From contig JAMXBB010000001.1 of assembly GCA_024138015.1 (NCBI GenBank), forward strand, positions 133,253,143 through 133,317,142: a stretch of DNA of 64,000 nucleotides, written 5' to 3'. Made by a program: the position numbers and the translations under genes. A model generated the notes under the pieces. It saw only the letters and a program-made list of their open reading frames with translations, searched no databases and was not told the DNA's origin. Shown here piece by piece: positions 37,501 to 48,915 of this stretch. Position 1 is the stretch's first letter, and the number at the start of each line of letters is the position of its first letter. The stretch is from Lumnitzera littorea. Taxonomy: Eukaryota; Streptophyta; Magnoliopsida; Myrtales; Combretaceae.

Positions 37501-40500
37501 TGTATCCATCATAAATGTTGTACAATGGCCTCATCTAAACTGAAAATTTCTCTGATAAAAAGCAAAAGATTGAGCAGCACAAATGAGTTGGTTTATTAAA
37601 GATCCTACCAAGTTGATTCTAATACTGCCAAACATGTACAAGAATAAAGAATAGATATACATAAAAGTTTTTACCAAGTCACGTATATGGGATTATCAAA
37701 CAAAAATGCCAAAAATTTCACAAAACAAGCATTGGCACCTACTTTCAAGTACATATGTATTTAGTATGCCACTTCAACAGAGACTTCTCTTAATATGATG
37801 ACATTATACATTTAGATAGGTGGTGGAATACCAGAGTTTTTATTTGCTTGCTGACGCACAAAGGCTTGTGCATCTTTCATACTTCCAACTATCTCCAGCT
37901 CAATGTTCTCTTCAAATGCTTCCTTTTGTGCCACTAATTGAGAGTAAATCACATAGAGTGGAGGTGGGAGCAGCTCTGCAGAGCGATGCTGCTTCATTTT
38001 CTTTGTGTGCATAATCCCTAGTTGGTTCTGAACAGGGAGAGATGCCTTCTTAAGAGATTTTAGGTGCGAAGGAAGACTTGATAAAAACTTCTTACGATTT
38101 GCAATTGTATCCATGAGGCTCCTTTTGCGTTCTTCTAGTTGCTCACGAAGTTTGCATAATTCTTTGCGCTGTTATAAACAAAGTGTGTCAGAAGAATATT
38201 GTATTCACAGGAGGAAAAGGGACAAGGCCAGGAAAAATCAGCATATCAAATAAATAATGAATAAAAGATCCATGAAACATGCATTCATTCCTACAACATA
38301 AAGTATTCTCTTTCTTGGTAGAGACACAAGATGATAACCTAAGAACAAAATGGAACAAATGCCAGACATCTTCACCAAATGGATCAGAAAAATATGGTCA
38401 ATCTCTACCACAAAGCCACCAATAACCTCAGCAGAAGATTCCTACCAACGAATTTGGATACATAACAACATTCAGAATTTCATCAGTTCACATTAGCAAA
38501 TTTTTTTTTTCCTTTTTTTTGGTGTGTGGGGGGGGGGGGGGGGGGGGGTGTTGGCAGGGTTGTTGGTTTTGTTTTGGGGGCGAAGTTCCATATAGAACCA
38601 AATGAGAAAATATAATTTCTCAATACTGGATGAAAGAGGGACCAAGCCCCATCTATTGAACAGGTGCATAAAGCATCTACAAGTTTTGGCACATTGGAAA
38701 AAAAAATGGTTTTACTCACTTGGAAAAGCTCAAAATTCAGCCTCCTTAGCATGAGATTGTGTGAGTCATTTGGAGTAACTGAGCCTTTGATGTTGTCTGG
38801 TGCATCATGGAAAAATTCTTCCTCGGGCACAAGTTCAATATCAGGATATTTGGACTTAAAGTCCTTGCATGCCTTTATAGCTTTCACATAATGGCTCTTC
38901 TCATACATCAAATTGTGAAGTTGAAGGGTGGTAAAATCCACTGGCGCCTTTGCACGCTCTGTTTCTGCTTTAACACGGTCTTCTTCCAACAAGATTGAAC
39001 GGTTTGCCTGTAAAAAAAAGTTGAAGGCATGAGCAGATGAGTAATGAAAATGTTTTTGTTTGCCACAACATATCAAATAATGCAGCACAGGTAGTTCCAC
39101 TTCCATCAACAATAATAAAAGATTGATCAAAGCACCAGGGAACAAAAGAGTATTATGATCACTGAAATGGCAATGCAATCACAAAAGTGTTCCATCTTTT
39201 ACAAGAAGTAAGACAACATTCACCAAGTAACTTCTTCAAAAGAGAGAGCCTTTGCACCCATTTCACAATCATTTATTTCCTTCCATAAGTTGTAACAAAC
39301 CACAGCTATGGCCTTCTTGCCCTCTCGCCTTCACGAAGTTCCAGCATTTGTGAGAATTTGATGTGACGTCAAGGGTGGTTTGGCGACTTTGGTCTATTAT
39401 CCAAGTGTATACCATACGTGGGCATGGTCAACAAAGTTAGGGTGTTGATCTTATAGATATTCTACTAGATATTTTACTTTTCTTAGTAATTGTTAGTTTG
39501 TTTCTGTTAGTTTTCAGTCAGTTAGTTGAGCAATATTCCTTTTTGTAACTTCTATAAGAGTCTAGAACTCTCTAGAAGATGATTGCTAGTTACTAGCTAC
39601 CTAGAACTGGCATAAATAAAGGATAGCTTCTTATTTTAGTTCCTCAGTCGAAAATTAACAATCGTAAACCTTAGTTTGAGCAGTTAAGTGCTCAAGAGCA
39701 TGCCTGGAGGCCTTTGTAATCTTTTCATATTCAATCAATTAAACTCACCTTTTATTTGTCCTACAAATCCCTAGACCGTAACAGAATGTGAGCTAAGGAA
39801 GAAACTGATGGTGAATTCAATACTTTAAAATTGGTCTTGAATTTTACTCCATACTTCCCTGGCATATTTACACTTAAGGAAAAAGTGATTATGCGTCTCA
39901 TCTTCTCTACTACACAAATTACAGATGTTGCTACCAACAACGCCACAATGCATCAGTTTATCCATAGCATAAAGCTTCTCTTGAGCCACTAGCTAAAGGA
40001 TAGATGCATGATTAGGGGCATTTTCCTTGTGCTAAACAATCCCATGCCAGAGGGGACGAGGGATGTTGTGAACCAGCCAGCACATAGAGCCCTCATTAAT
40101 AGTCTGTTCCGACTCCATGCTGATCTAAGTTCCATAGCAGTATGCTACAGCGAGAACACAAATAATTCTACATGCACAAATTAGTGTTTTCCTCTCAATA
40201 ATAGAAATAACACATTCTTTCATCCTCGTAATTTTTCAACGAACGGACATATCCTTTCATCCCCATCTACACCGCAAGCTAACAGATAATCCATAAAGAA
40301 ATAAACCAGCAAAGTTGCATCATCCATCCTCACTTTTCAAGCAAGATTTATCCTTTCTCACTAGACATAAGTTCATCATCGCGCATTTCACAAAAAATTC
40401 TCATTTTCTTAAACCTAAAGTCCTTATCCACACCACATTATCTCATTCCCCGAACCCCCGAACCCACAGCAGGTAAAACGAAATAAAATAAAATCCTCGA

Positions 40501-40873
40501 AATTTCCTCTTCCAAATCACAAAATCGTACTATATATCACCTCCTAACCCTAAGCCCAGGAAACAGAAACCACTAGGACAAATATCGATGCATATATCAT
40601 ATCGTCGAATTAACATAAATTTTAAATAAGGACCTGACGGAGAGTGACGAAATGAATGAAAGTCTGAGTGACGAACTCGGAGAGCTGAGATTTGGAAAGG
40701 CGTTGCTGTTGCTTCTTCATAGAGAGCATCTGAGATACTATCTGGTCTAAGGAGGTTTTGCTCTCTTTGAGCATCTCATATGGTGACTTCTCGGGTTTTC
40801 TCTCATCAGTTTCCTTGTGGCGAAGATTGAGATCTTCGTCGATCACCATGCCTTCTTCTATCTCGTCGTCCAT
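34502..40873 (-). CDS. THO5: THO complex subunit 5 (THOC5/THO5)
   Basis: Nuclear protein of the THO/TREX complex, which couples transcription to mRNA export and in plants also affects small-RNA production. Eight exons, in transcription order: 40634-40873, 38720-39007, 37832-38168, 36885-37222, 36532-36788, 35624-36212, 35133-35267, 34502-34747. All introns are GT-AG and the phases fit, giving 809 aa, close to the Arabidopsis proteins. The protein matches the FmiP/Thoc5 family from end to end: DEIEEGMV at the start, KAPVDFTTLQLHNLMYEKSHY (about 96-116), SLKKASLPVQNQLGI, AELLPPPLYV, an acidic stretch followed by RRRKRPKR (about 312-319, likely nuclear signal), SRPYKWAQHLAGID, SLYRQQNRV, IREDGELP-type NVREDGELP, EYPLRPPLFSLSL, AMEAEVNLHMLK and LAMLFDYYMD. 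It ends TWKAIK, about nine residues short of the cysteine-bearing tail of other plant THO5 proteins. Intron 1 holds retroelement pieces and intron 2 a G21 tract. Confidence 0.97.
35083..35101. repeat. (GA)n microsatellite in THO5 intron 7
   Basis: Uninterrupted GA repeat of about 19 bases between exons 7 and 8 of the THO5 gene, 32 bp from the exon 7 donor. Confidence 0.85.
38528..38548. repeat. run of 21 G in THO5 intron 2
   Basis: Twenty-one consecutive G on the + strand, hence 21 C in the pre-mRNA, inside intron 2 (38169-38719). It is flanked by T-runs (38500-38520) and by TG-rich sequence. This is far outside the base composition of the region. Confidence 0.9.
39443..39765 (+). mobile_element. 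LTR-like segment in THO5 intron 1
   Basis: Starts TGTTGATCTTATAG and ends CCTACA, 323 bp, with an AAAGTTAGGG purine stretch just before it and a CATAAATAAAGG TATA-type sequence near 39610. This layout resembles a short Ty1/copia-type LTR preceded by the end of an internal region, in the opposite orientation to the THO5 gene. There is no second copy in the window and no clear target duplication, so the call is tentative. Confidence 0.4.
39826..40137 (-). mobile_element. LINE remnant: zf-RVT domain in THO5 intron 1
   Basis: On the - strand one frame reads a typical zinc-binding domain found downstream of plant LINE reverse transcriptases (zf-RVT): HNIPRPLWHGIV near 40080, then DKLMHCGVV, then ICNLC with THNHFF and KCKYAREVW near 39940-39840. 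The C-x2-C, H and C ligands are visible. Two internal TAG codons sit where Trp is expected (before HKEN and before LVAQ), so it is dead. It lies in the same orientation as the THO5 gene but well inside intron 1 (39008-40633). Confidence 0.78.
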
Positions 40874-41100
40874 TTTATGAGCTTCGCTTTTCTCTATCTC
40901 TCTCTTCTACTTTGTGGAGTCTTTATACACCGAACTGTACTTCTCTACATGGCGCTGGCCATATTAGGGCTCCTTTTCCCCAAATTTGGAGTAATTGGTT
41001 TTTGTTTCTATTTCGTTTATTTATCTCTTATATTGGAGAAAAACCTTTTAATTCAAACCCATATCCTTTCCCAAAAAATAAATAAATAAAATGATAGTAA
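40874..41100 (-). promoter_or_regulatory. 5' UTR and proximal promoter of the THO5 gene
   Basis: Sequence upstream of the ATG on the - strand. It begins with a purine-rich leader (AGAGAGATAGAGAAAAGC near 40890-40907). No convincing TATA box was seen. An open frame on the opposite strand (40817-41089) overlaps the first exon and is a shadow. Confidence 0.35.
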
Positions 41101-43194
41101 TTGTTTATTCACCCTTAATCATTAATTATTTTAGAAATTAAGTGTATTATCTTATAAGGAAATAAGAATATATGTACGAAAAGGAAAACAAACATAATTA
41201 CTCCTATTTATCTCAAAATTCACTTTCTCTTTCATGTTTCTTTTTTTTAAATTATTTTCCAAAGCTTTCTAAATAATTTTTTTTTAAATGACATTAATAA
41301 TGTGGATAGCTGTCAGAGAAGGCAAGGTAGGTATTTTTTGCGCATAAGTCATGCACCAAAAGTGTCCATTTCATGCAATTCTTATATGTTATGTTAAAAG
41401 TACGTTTGATTGCTTTAATCTCGTAGTATTCAATTAAATAAAATAATTTATCCTCTATTTGAATTGTATAATTGACTATGGTATTAAACAAAAGAAGCCA
41501 TGAAGTACTAAACAAAAGCTTAAAATTATACCATATATTTGATGTTCTAAAATAAATATATCTTTAAAATTCTAAAAACAACCTTATACTAAATTTCTAA
41601 ATTATAATATTGAATTTTAGAATGATTTATTTTATAAATAACTAAATTTTATTTTCTTTTAATTTTTTCATCACAAAAATTTGTACCTTATATTGGGTAA
41701 ACTAAATAAGGTATAATAGCGTTATCCTATACTTCTTACACTGTGTTATTCAGTTTTCTTTATCACATCCAATTGTGGCAATGAAATGCTACAAGAGAGG
41801 TTTAGTTTTCCATGTTCTAATCAATGTATTTCAAGAAAAAGATCGTTATTTTTATGTATTTTCAAGAGATAAGGTGGTTGTTTATATGCATCATTGATGA
41901 GTTAGAATATTATCTCATACCAAACCCAGCTTTGTGAGATTTGTCTATGAATTACGTGGATTGCATTCTAGTTTTTTCCTAATCTCATTTTAGTTCAAGC
42001 CAAAAATAATGGAAGAAATACTAAATACCTTATTTTATTCACTTTTAGAGTGTCATAAGTATATTATTTTTATGAAAATTAGCGTATGGAATTTTTTCCT
42101 CATGATAATACAAATCAAACCGCCGTTCCAAAAATTTCTTAACCTTCTACAAAATGAGAGAGCGAACCTTGCAACGACTTTACATTAAATCCAACTTATC
42201 TTGTACTAAATGTAATATTAAACTGCCAAACCTTATATTAGCTCTATGGTAATAAGATTAGGATCCTAATAACACACCTAACTAGCTAAAACACTCTAGA
42301 ATTACCATAGAGGGTCATGATTCCAATAAAGTGCACACAAGCATCCATCAACATGGTTAAAACTTCACATAACCATGCTAAACAACACCTAAACCTCATT
42401 TTATCCTACTAAATTATCTTAAATTCTAAGATACTTGAAGAACTCCTGTTAGCCTATGAATGGCACCACATGTTAAGCTAAAAATACCCATTTCATTCCA
42501 TTAAAACACTATCTAATATCCTAAACCACTCATTTTGATCATTTAAGCCTATAAATCATCACAACTAACTACTTAAAGCAAAGAGAGGGATCTTATATCT
42601 TGAATTGTTGCCTAAAGTTGCTTATTCTTGTGAAGTTGGCAACACCTTAACACTCCTAAAATGTGGTTTTATGAAATCCCAAGAAAGTCTTTTAAGGTTA
42701 AACTGCTTAGTTAATGTATAAACTTAAGATTGAATTACTTAAACTTACTCAAGCCTTAAGAGGATTGAAGAATCGCATTGGTAAATGGATCCAATGAAGC
42801 TCAAGAACCCTCCTAAAACCCTCAAGATTCCCTAAAAGCTAAATTAGACCCATAAAATACATTAGGTTTGTGTCTAGATTAGTATTAAGTTAAGGTCCTT
42901 AGCTAGATAATTAGTGTTTTATTAGATGACTATCGGTTTTTACCCTAACGAGAGGAAGAAGACAAAATTGACAAGGTTAGAGACCCTTACAAGTGGCAGA
43001 ACTAGTGTTTAAATAAGGAGGCATACACAAATTCCTAAATGGATGTCCTGTTGGGCAGCATTCAAGTGTCCTTTCTCTCAACATTTTAAGACACAATCCT
43101 AAAAGCCCTAATTAGGGTTTTAATTATTTAGAACCTTATTTTAAATTTGAAAAGCATTGTAAATATGTTAAATTTGATTATTAAAACCCAAAAT
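41101..43194. other. intergenic, no gene recognised
   Basis: AT-rich upstream flank of the THO5 gene. It contains no recognisable domain, RNA gene or paired repeat. Confidence 0.45.
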
Positions 43195-43820
43195 GTAACA
43201 TCCCTAATAGTATAGCGGTATTTTGGTCATTTCTCCAATAATTGACCCTAAAACCTAGAAACTCCCTTTCAATTGACCTTGAAAACCTCCTTTTTGATAT
43301 AATCAATATATTGATTTATTTAGGTTATTTCACGTACTCAACCAATAGTTCATCCATTGTTTTAAAGGTTTACAAACTTAAAATTTTAATTATTTACTAG
43401 TCCCTCGCTTTATTCTCTTGTATGGTTGCCTCATCTTATCTTTTAATATTTTCCTACAAAAGGTACTATGGGGGTTTGAGCGAAATCCTATGTGCATTAA
43501 GTAGTGGAAAGCCTATGGTATGGCATAACACATCAACAAACAAGGTCAATGTTATTATTAATTTGTATACAATGTAATCCATCATATGTCTTTGCACATT
43601 GTTATCTAACTCAATGCAAGACTAAAGAAAATAATCCCATTCTAGTATGAGTTTCGAGAAGTTTCGTGGCTTGAAATCAATAATACATAATTCAATGCCA
43701 AATTTAAGTAATGTAATGGGATATACAAGTCTCACTCAAGGACATAGTCGAGCAAGTTCCTAATCTCACCTTAGCCCCATCTCTTGTTACTTAGTTTGGT
43801 TAGGAAATGAGAAAATTATA
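43195..43820 (-). mobile_element. LTR fragment related to family A
   Basis: At its right end it carries the U3 block of the family-A LTRs in reverse orientation (CTTGTTACTTAGTTTGGTTAGG near 43785-43806, compare 56050 and 62230). A TGTAACATCCC start-like sequence lies at 43196. The two features need not belong to one LTR, and the limits are approximate. Confidence 0.4.
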
Positions 43821-43821
43821 C

Positions 43822-43867
<46 letters not shown>
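43822..43867. repeat. compound (TA)n(GA)n microsatellite
   Basis: About 23 bases of alternating TA followed directly by about 22 bases of GA. Confidence 0.9.
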
Positions 43868-44904
43868 GGAGATTTTCTTTCCATCTTGTCTGGAGGCCAA
43901 GTTTGGTGGCGTATCTTTAAATGCATATAAAAATGACATGTATGTTCCTTTTTGCAAGATAACACATCCTTATTTGTAATTTATTTTGAAATGACTAATC
44001 AATTATAATATGCTTAAGACATTATAAATTAGAGATTTTGGATTCTCACAATAATAAGAATCAAGTCACAAAATTGCCTTTATCAAGCTAAATGGTGGTT
44101 AGAAGCACTTCAATTTTCACTAAGAATCACATGATTAGGCCATAGAAGTAAGAAAAAGCATCGGACCATGAGTAGCAAGGACTAGTTGAATGATGTGCAA
44201 ATGAACTAGCTTGCTTACATTCAAAAATAGGAGAATAGAAAACTCGTTAGGGATTTGCAACTAGTTGGTATATTCCAAAGCTAATCGAATTGTGGATAAA
44301 GAAAGTTAGAACCAGCTTAATGGCTCTTTCAAGAGTGGCCTAATGGCATTCCTTTAAAATTGATGTGTTCTATTATCTTCTTTTGTTTTATTTATGTTTT
44401 AAGTTTTAAATATTTGCAAAAATGTCATTAAAAACCTAGGTTAATATAAATACCCCTTTTTTATCATTTGTAAGACAATTTTATATTTTCAATATTGACA
44501 AAATTTATGTTTCCTTTCTCTTGAGAGAATTGTGAGACTCTTTTCATATTATGAATAAGTTCTCAATTTAGATCTTATCAATTAGATAACCATATATCAA
44601 AATAGCTCATATCTAATTGTGGTGATTTTGTTAGTTAGATTATTTCATTAATAACATCAAAGTCTTCTTATTAACAAATTGATTTCCAAAGATCATAAGT
44701 AATATCAATCGCAAAAAAGCAACAATCCCCAGTTTGATTATTAGATTCGTTTAATAATCGCTTATATCTCATCATTTATTTTAATTTCATTATTTCCAAA
44801 CCCCAAAAGATACCTAGAATACTCCTTGTCCATATTCACAAGATGTTATGCTTACTTGATAGATCGCGCTCAAAGTCGTCCTACGAACCAAGCATATTAT
44901 ATTT

Positions 44905-44916
44905 TGGTATTAGAGC
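44905..44916 (+). other. primer binding site of the small LTR element
   Basis: TGGTATTAGAGC differs by one base from TGGTATCAGAGC, complementary to the 3' end of initiator methionine tRNA. It lies 10 bp after the left LTR. Confidence 0.8.
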
Positions 44917-46187
44917 GAAGGTTACAACACGTGAATCCGATAAGTAAATTTTCTAATATGTTGAACTTTATTGTTGGCTAAAGAGTAAGGTTCATATCGA
45001 GTTGTGGTGTGGTATAGTTATTACTAGTATAGAGTAGTAATTAAGTGTGGATTCGTCATTTGATAAAATTCTTGTATTAAAGATTGTGGATTACAATGCT
45101 ATAGGTTATTTGTTGATGTAAAGAGTCATTAAACAAAATTATTTGTTGATGTGAAGTGTAGGTTCAGTTATACTTCGCTCTTGTGTCATTATGTTATCGA
45201 ATCAGTGGAGAATTGTTAAACAAAATTATTTGTTGTCCTTGGAAGTTGTTTATGTCATGGATGCACACTACAGGACTCGATGCATAAGTACATAAAGGCA
45301 CAAAACATCTTATTAAAAAATTTCAAAAAACATATGAAGGCCATTGTCAAGAGAAGTCAAAAAGCAACAAAAGATTCAAGTAAGGATTTATGAATAGCAA
45401 ATAAAAATGGGAGGATAATGGAGTCGAAGAATATAGAATTTTAAAGCCGTAAGTAGTAGAGAATGCTCTCTTAGACATTAACGCCAAAAGAAATTCAAAG
45501 ATCATGGAGGAGCCAACTAAGAAGGAATTTGAACATGAAAAGAAAACTAATGTAGAGGTTGTAGAATAAGCTCTTGATAAGCTTATACCAAAGGTTGAAA
45601 ACAAGGTTAAAGAACTTATTGAGGTTGAGGTTGAGTGCATATATTATGTTGTTATACACTCCCCAATAAAATTAGTTAGTGAGAATAAGAGTATGTGTTA
45701 GAAGAGACCCTAAGGGAAGACATTGTTAAGAAAGAAAATTTTAGTGAAAAGAAGGGTGAGAAATTGATTTAGGTGGGATAGAGAGATTAATTGAGTTCAC
45801 AGATGTTAATAGCATGGGTGTGAAAGAGAAGCAAGTTATTATAGACTCTCAGGTTTTCATTGTACCAATTGCATATGCTAATGTTGACAAGTTCAGCCAT
45901 AGCCCTCAATAGTCATATATTCTTGAATTATCACATGTAAGGCCAAAAAAGATTCAATCGTTAATTACTATGAGTTATAACCGTAACAATCCATTATCTT
46001 CAACATTCAATAGTCAGTGTGTATATACGAGTTTAATTTATCAAGTACATGACAATTGAAAGGCTTGGAGATTGATGGAAGTTCCAATAATTGGATTGAG
46101 AGTTGTAAGAAACGTGTGTTTTTATTTTGCAGGTTCATATTCGATGTAGGAGGATTGCATCTTCAAGATTCGGGATATATCATCTCT

Positions 46188-46198
46188 AAGAGAGGGGG
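46188..46198 (+). other. polypurine tract of the small LTR element
   Basis: AAGAGAGGGGG directly before the TGTGATG start of the right LTR at 46200, in the position expected for the plus-strand primer. Confidence 0.7.
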
Positions 46199-46999
46199 TT
46201 GTGATGATAGAAATCGAGTACCAAAACTGCTTTTATCAAGCTAAAGAGTGATTAGAAGCACTTCAAATTTCATCAAGACTTGTGTGACTAAGCCATAAAA
46301 GTAAAAAGAAGCATCAGATCATAAGTAACAAGGATCAATCGAATGATGTGTTAATAAATTGGCCCGTTGGTATTCAACAAAAGGATAAAAAAAAGCTCAT
46401 TGGGAGATAAGGATTGGTAACTAGCTAGTACATTCCAAAGCAGGCCCAATTGTAGATGAAGGAATTTAGAATCAACTTGACAACTCTTTTAAGACTGGTC
46501 CAACAACACTCCTTTTAGGTCAATGCATTTTATTTTCTTCTTTTGGTATATTTGTGTTTTAGGTTTTAAATATTTACAAAAGTTCTATTAAAACCATAGG
46601 TTGGTATAAATACTCTTTTTCTCTCATTAGTAAGACAACTTCATATTTACAATATTGAAAAACTTATGTCTTTTGATAGGAATCGTAAGACTCTTTCAAT
46701 ATTAGGAATGGGTTCTTTATTTAGATCATATTAATTAGATTATTCTGTAAATAATATCGGAATCTTCTTATTAACATGTTGGTTTCCAAAGATTATGGCT
46801 AATATCGATCGCAAAATTTCAACAAACCCTAATTCGATTATTTGATTCATTCAATAATCATTCATGTCCTTCCATTTGTTTTAATTTTGTTATTAATTAA
46901 CCTTAAAAGTACCCAAAATGCTTTTTTTTTTTCCATATTTATAGATCACTATGTTTACTCGATCGATCATGCTTAGAATTGTTTTTTGATCTAAGTACA

Positions 47000-48354
47000 T
47001 CACATAACCACCTATATGCCTAGGGCATGCATTTAAGGTTAACCGTAGGCATTGCATGCAATTTTTCTATTATTTACAAGCATAACTATATATAAGAAAT
47101 ATATAAGAAATCATCTTCTTCAAGTATAAGACTGCTTCTTAGAAACCCATTTACTTATGAGCCAAAATTGATTGTTATAGTAAACAAAAGTTATCTCTAT
47201 CACAAGCCTCTAATTAATCAATTGTTGTGCTAATGATGAGATTATTCTATCATGAAAAAAAAAAAAAGCTTTTGGTGAAAAATATATACAATGTTCTTAA
47301 ATAAATGATCATGAGTCTTACTATAATATATTAAGAAAATGTTTTCCAAAAAAACAAGGGCATTCCAAATATTTCCTAAAACCCAACTCTCTTAACTAGT
47401 TAACCTGCCTCCATTATCTAAAAACCTAGTTCTTGCCAAATAAAGCCTAATTCCTTCCTCTTATGGGAGCAAATTAAGGCACCATCCTTAAACCCTACCA
47501 TCAAGAAATTCGTATTAAGGATATGAGCACACTAAATCTCCTTGTTTCTTATTGTTTCCAACTTACTCTTAGGTATTTTCAAGAGGAGATATATAGTTCT
47601 TATGCTTAACAGCCACTCCAAGTATTGAAGGTAAGTTTCATGGAAGGTTTTTTGAGTTAAGCTTGATTTACAATTGAAAATTTGGTTCTAAAAGAGTTGT
47701 ACTTAAGTTTTGATCAATTTTGAATCTAAAGTTAGAGGTTACATGTAACTATTAGAGATTTAGAGGTCTACTGATCTGACTTCACCAAGTGTTTGTTGAT
47801 TTGCAAATAAGTATTGGACTCCAACTCTTAGTTTTAACTCTTGAATTGGAAATATGTTATTTGGTGTTGAGATTTGAGGATTTAGCTGGATTTTAGTGTT
47901 GTTAATCATTGGAGTAACGTGTCTTAATCTAAGTTTGGAAATGTATGAGTTTTACATAAGGATTAGGTGATAAAAGTTTATGGTTTCGTAGTGTTTTGTT
48001 TTGCAAAATTACAAAACAAAAGCAAGGCATCTGGATGCCTTGCTAAATAGCATCCAGACGCTAAGCCACTGTAAGAGGTAGAAGCTTAGCATTCAAACGC
48101 TATTCTCTATAACATCCGAATGCCATGTTTTACTTCAATCTCTTTTGTTTCTCAAGCTTGTTTTCAACCATTTCTAACCTGACTGACTCCTTACCTAACC
48201 TCTCCACTTCCAAAAGATTTAATCTTTACCTTGAGATTAAAGTTTTAAGTTAAACAAGATTGAGTAACTCCATTACGAATCTAGGAACTCAATAGAGACA
48301 AAGATAATGATAAGTTAAGTATTGATTGATTTAGAATTAAGCAAGTGTTTATTT
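47000..48354. other. intergenic or eroded start of LTR family B copy 2
   Basis: No coding sequence. The part from about 47550 may belong to the family-B LTR that is clear from 48355 onward, but the alignment with copy 1 is too weak by eye to place a boundary. Confidence 0.35.
48021..48124. repeat. cluster of four GCATCCGGATGC-like palindromes
   Basis: A perfect hairpin with 11-bp arms and a 2-base loop spans 48021-48044 (AGCAAGGCATC, TG, GATGCCTTGCT). It is followed by three imperfect versions of the same motif: AGCATCCAGACGCT (48049-48062), AGCATTCAAACGCT (48088-48101) and ACATCCGAATGCC (48112-48124). Confidence 0.75.
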
Positions 48355-48915
48355 GAATTGGAATATAAGGACTAAGTTGAGTATGTCGCCTCTAGGTCAA
48401 GTACTTAGATTCTCTTCTTTTGAGTTCCCTTACCAAATTGTTTAATTGTTAAGAACTTGGGTACGTAGTGCTTGGTTGTTTGTTGGTGCTTATTTGTTTA
48501 CTTATGCTTGTTAAGACTTAGTAAACAAACCAGACTAACATATGTTTGGCCTAATCAAACTTAGCTACCAGTTATGCTTGACCCGTTTACTCTAGGAGCC
48601 CACAGTGACAGATCCCTAGAGAAGTAATTGCTAATCATATGTGATGATTCCCTAATACACTTATATATGAGACGACGTAACTAGAATACTAAATTTCAAG
48701 GACTCTAGACTCTGAACTTTAAGCATAAAGGATTTAAAGGAAAATGTATATTTACATCTACTTATGTATGTAGACAAAGATCACGACGTGGTGGGGTTAC
48801 AAGTACTCATTTGCTAGTTGTTGGCCTAAATTAAGATCAATAAATTATTGTTGCTTCATCCTTTATGTAATTGACATCATATGCATGTGTATGACTTGAT
48901 TTAGCATCTGTGTAT

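Larger units (their letters stand above)
44047..46999 (+). mobile_element. small LTR retrotransposon with both LTRs and no gag-pol
   Basis: Two direct repeats, about 44047-44894 and 46200-46999, align along their whole length by eye. Both contain TATAAATA (44445-44452 and 46605-46612), preceded by matching GTTTTAAATATTT blocks, so the spacing is 2160 bp. The left one ends AAGCA and is followed by a primer binding site. The right one starts TGTGATGATAG after a purine tract. The 1.3-kb interior shows no protease, reverse transcriptase, integrase or gag motif, only a broken charged frame rich in Glu, Lys and Val near 45480-45640. This layout fits a non-autonomous or internally deleted element. 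LTR identity is roughly 80% around the TATA box, so the insertion is old. No clear target duplication was found. Confidence 0.8.

Noticed and set aside
38483..39178. 231-codon frame as one continuous exon
   Set aside because: Only 38720-39007 matches THO5. The flanks are intron sequence with good GT and AG borders and a G-run.
40817..41089. 90-codon + strand frame rich in Leu and Phe
   Set aside because: It overlaps the first exon and leader of the THO5 gene on the other strand; no independent support.
45347..45640. 97-codon Ser/Thr/Leu-rich frame on the - strand
   Set aside because: It is the antisense of the charged Glu/Val stretch inside the small LTR element.
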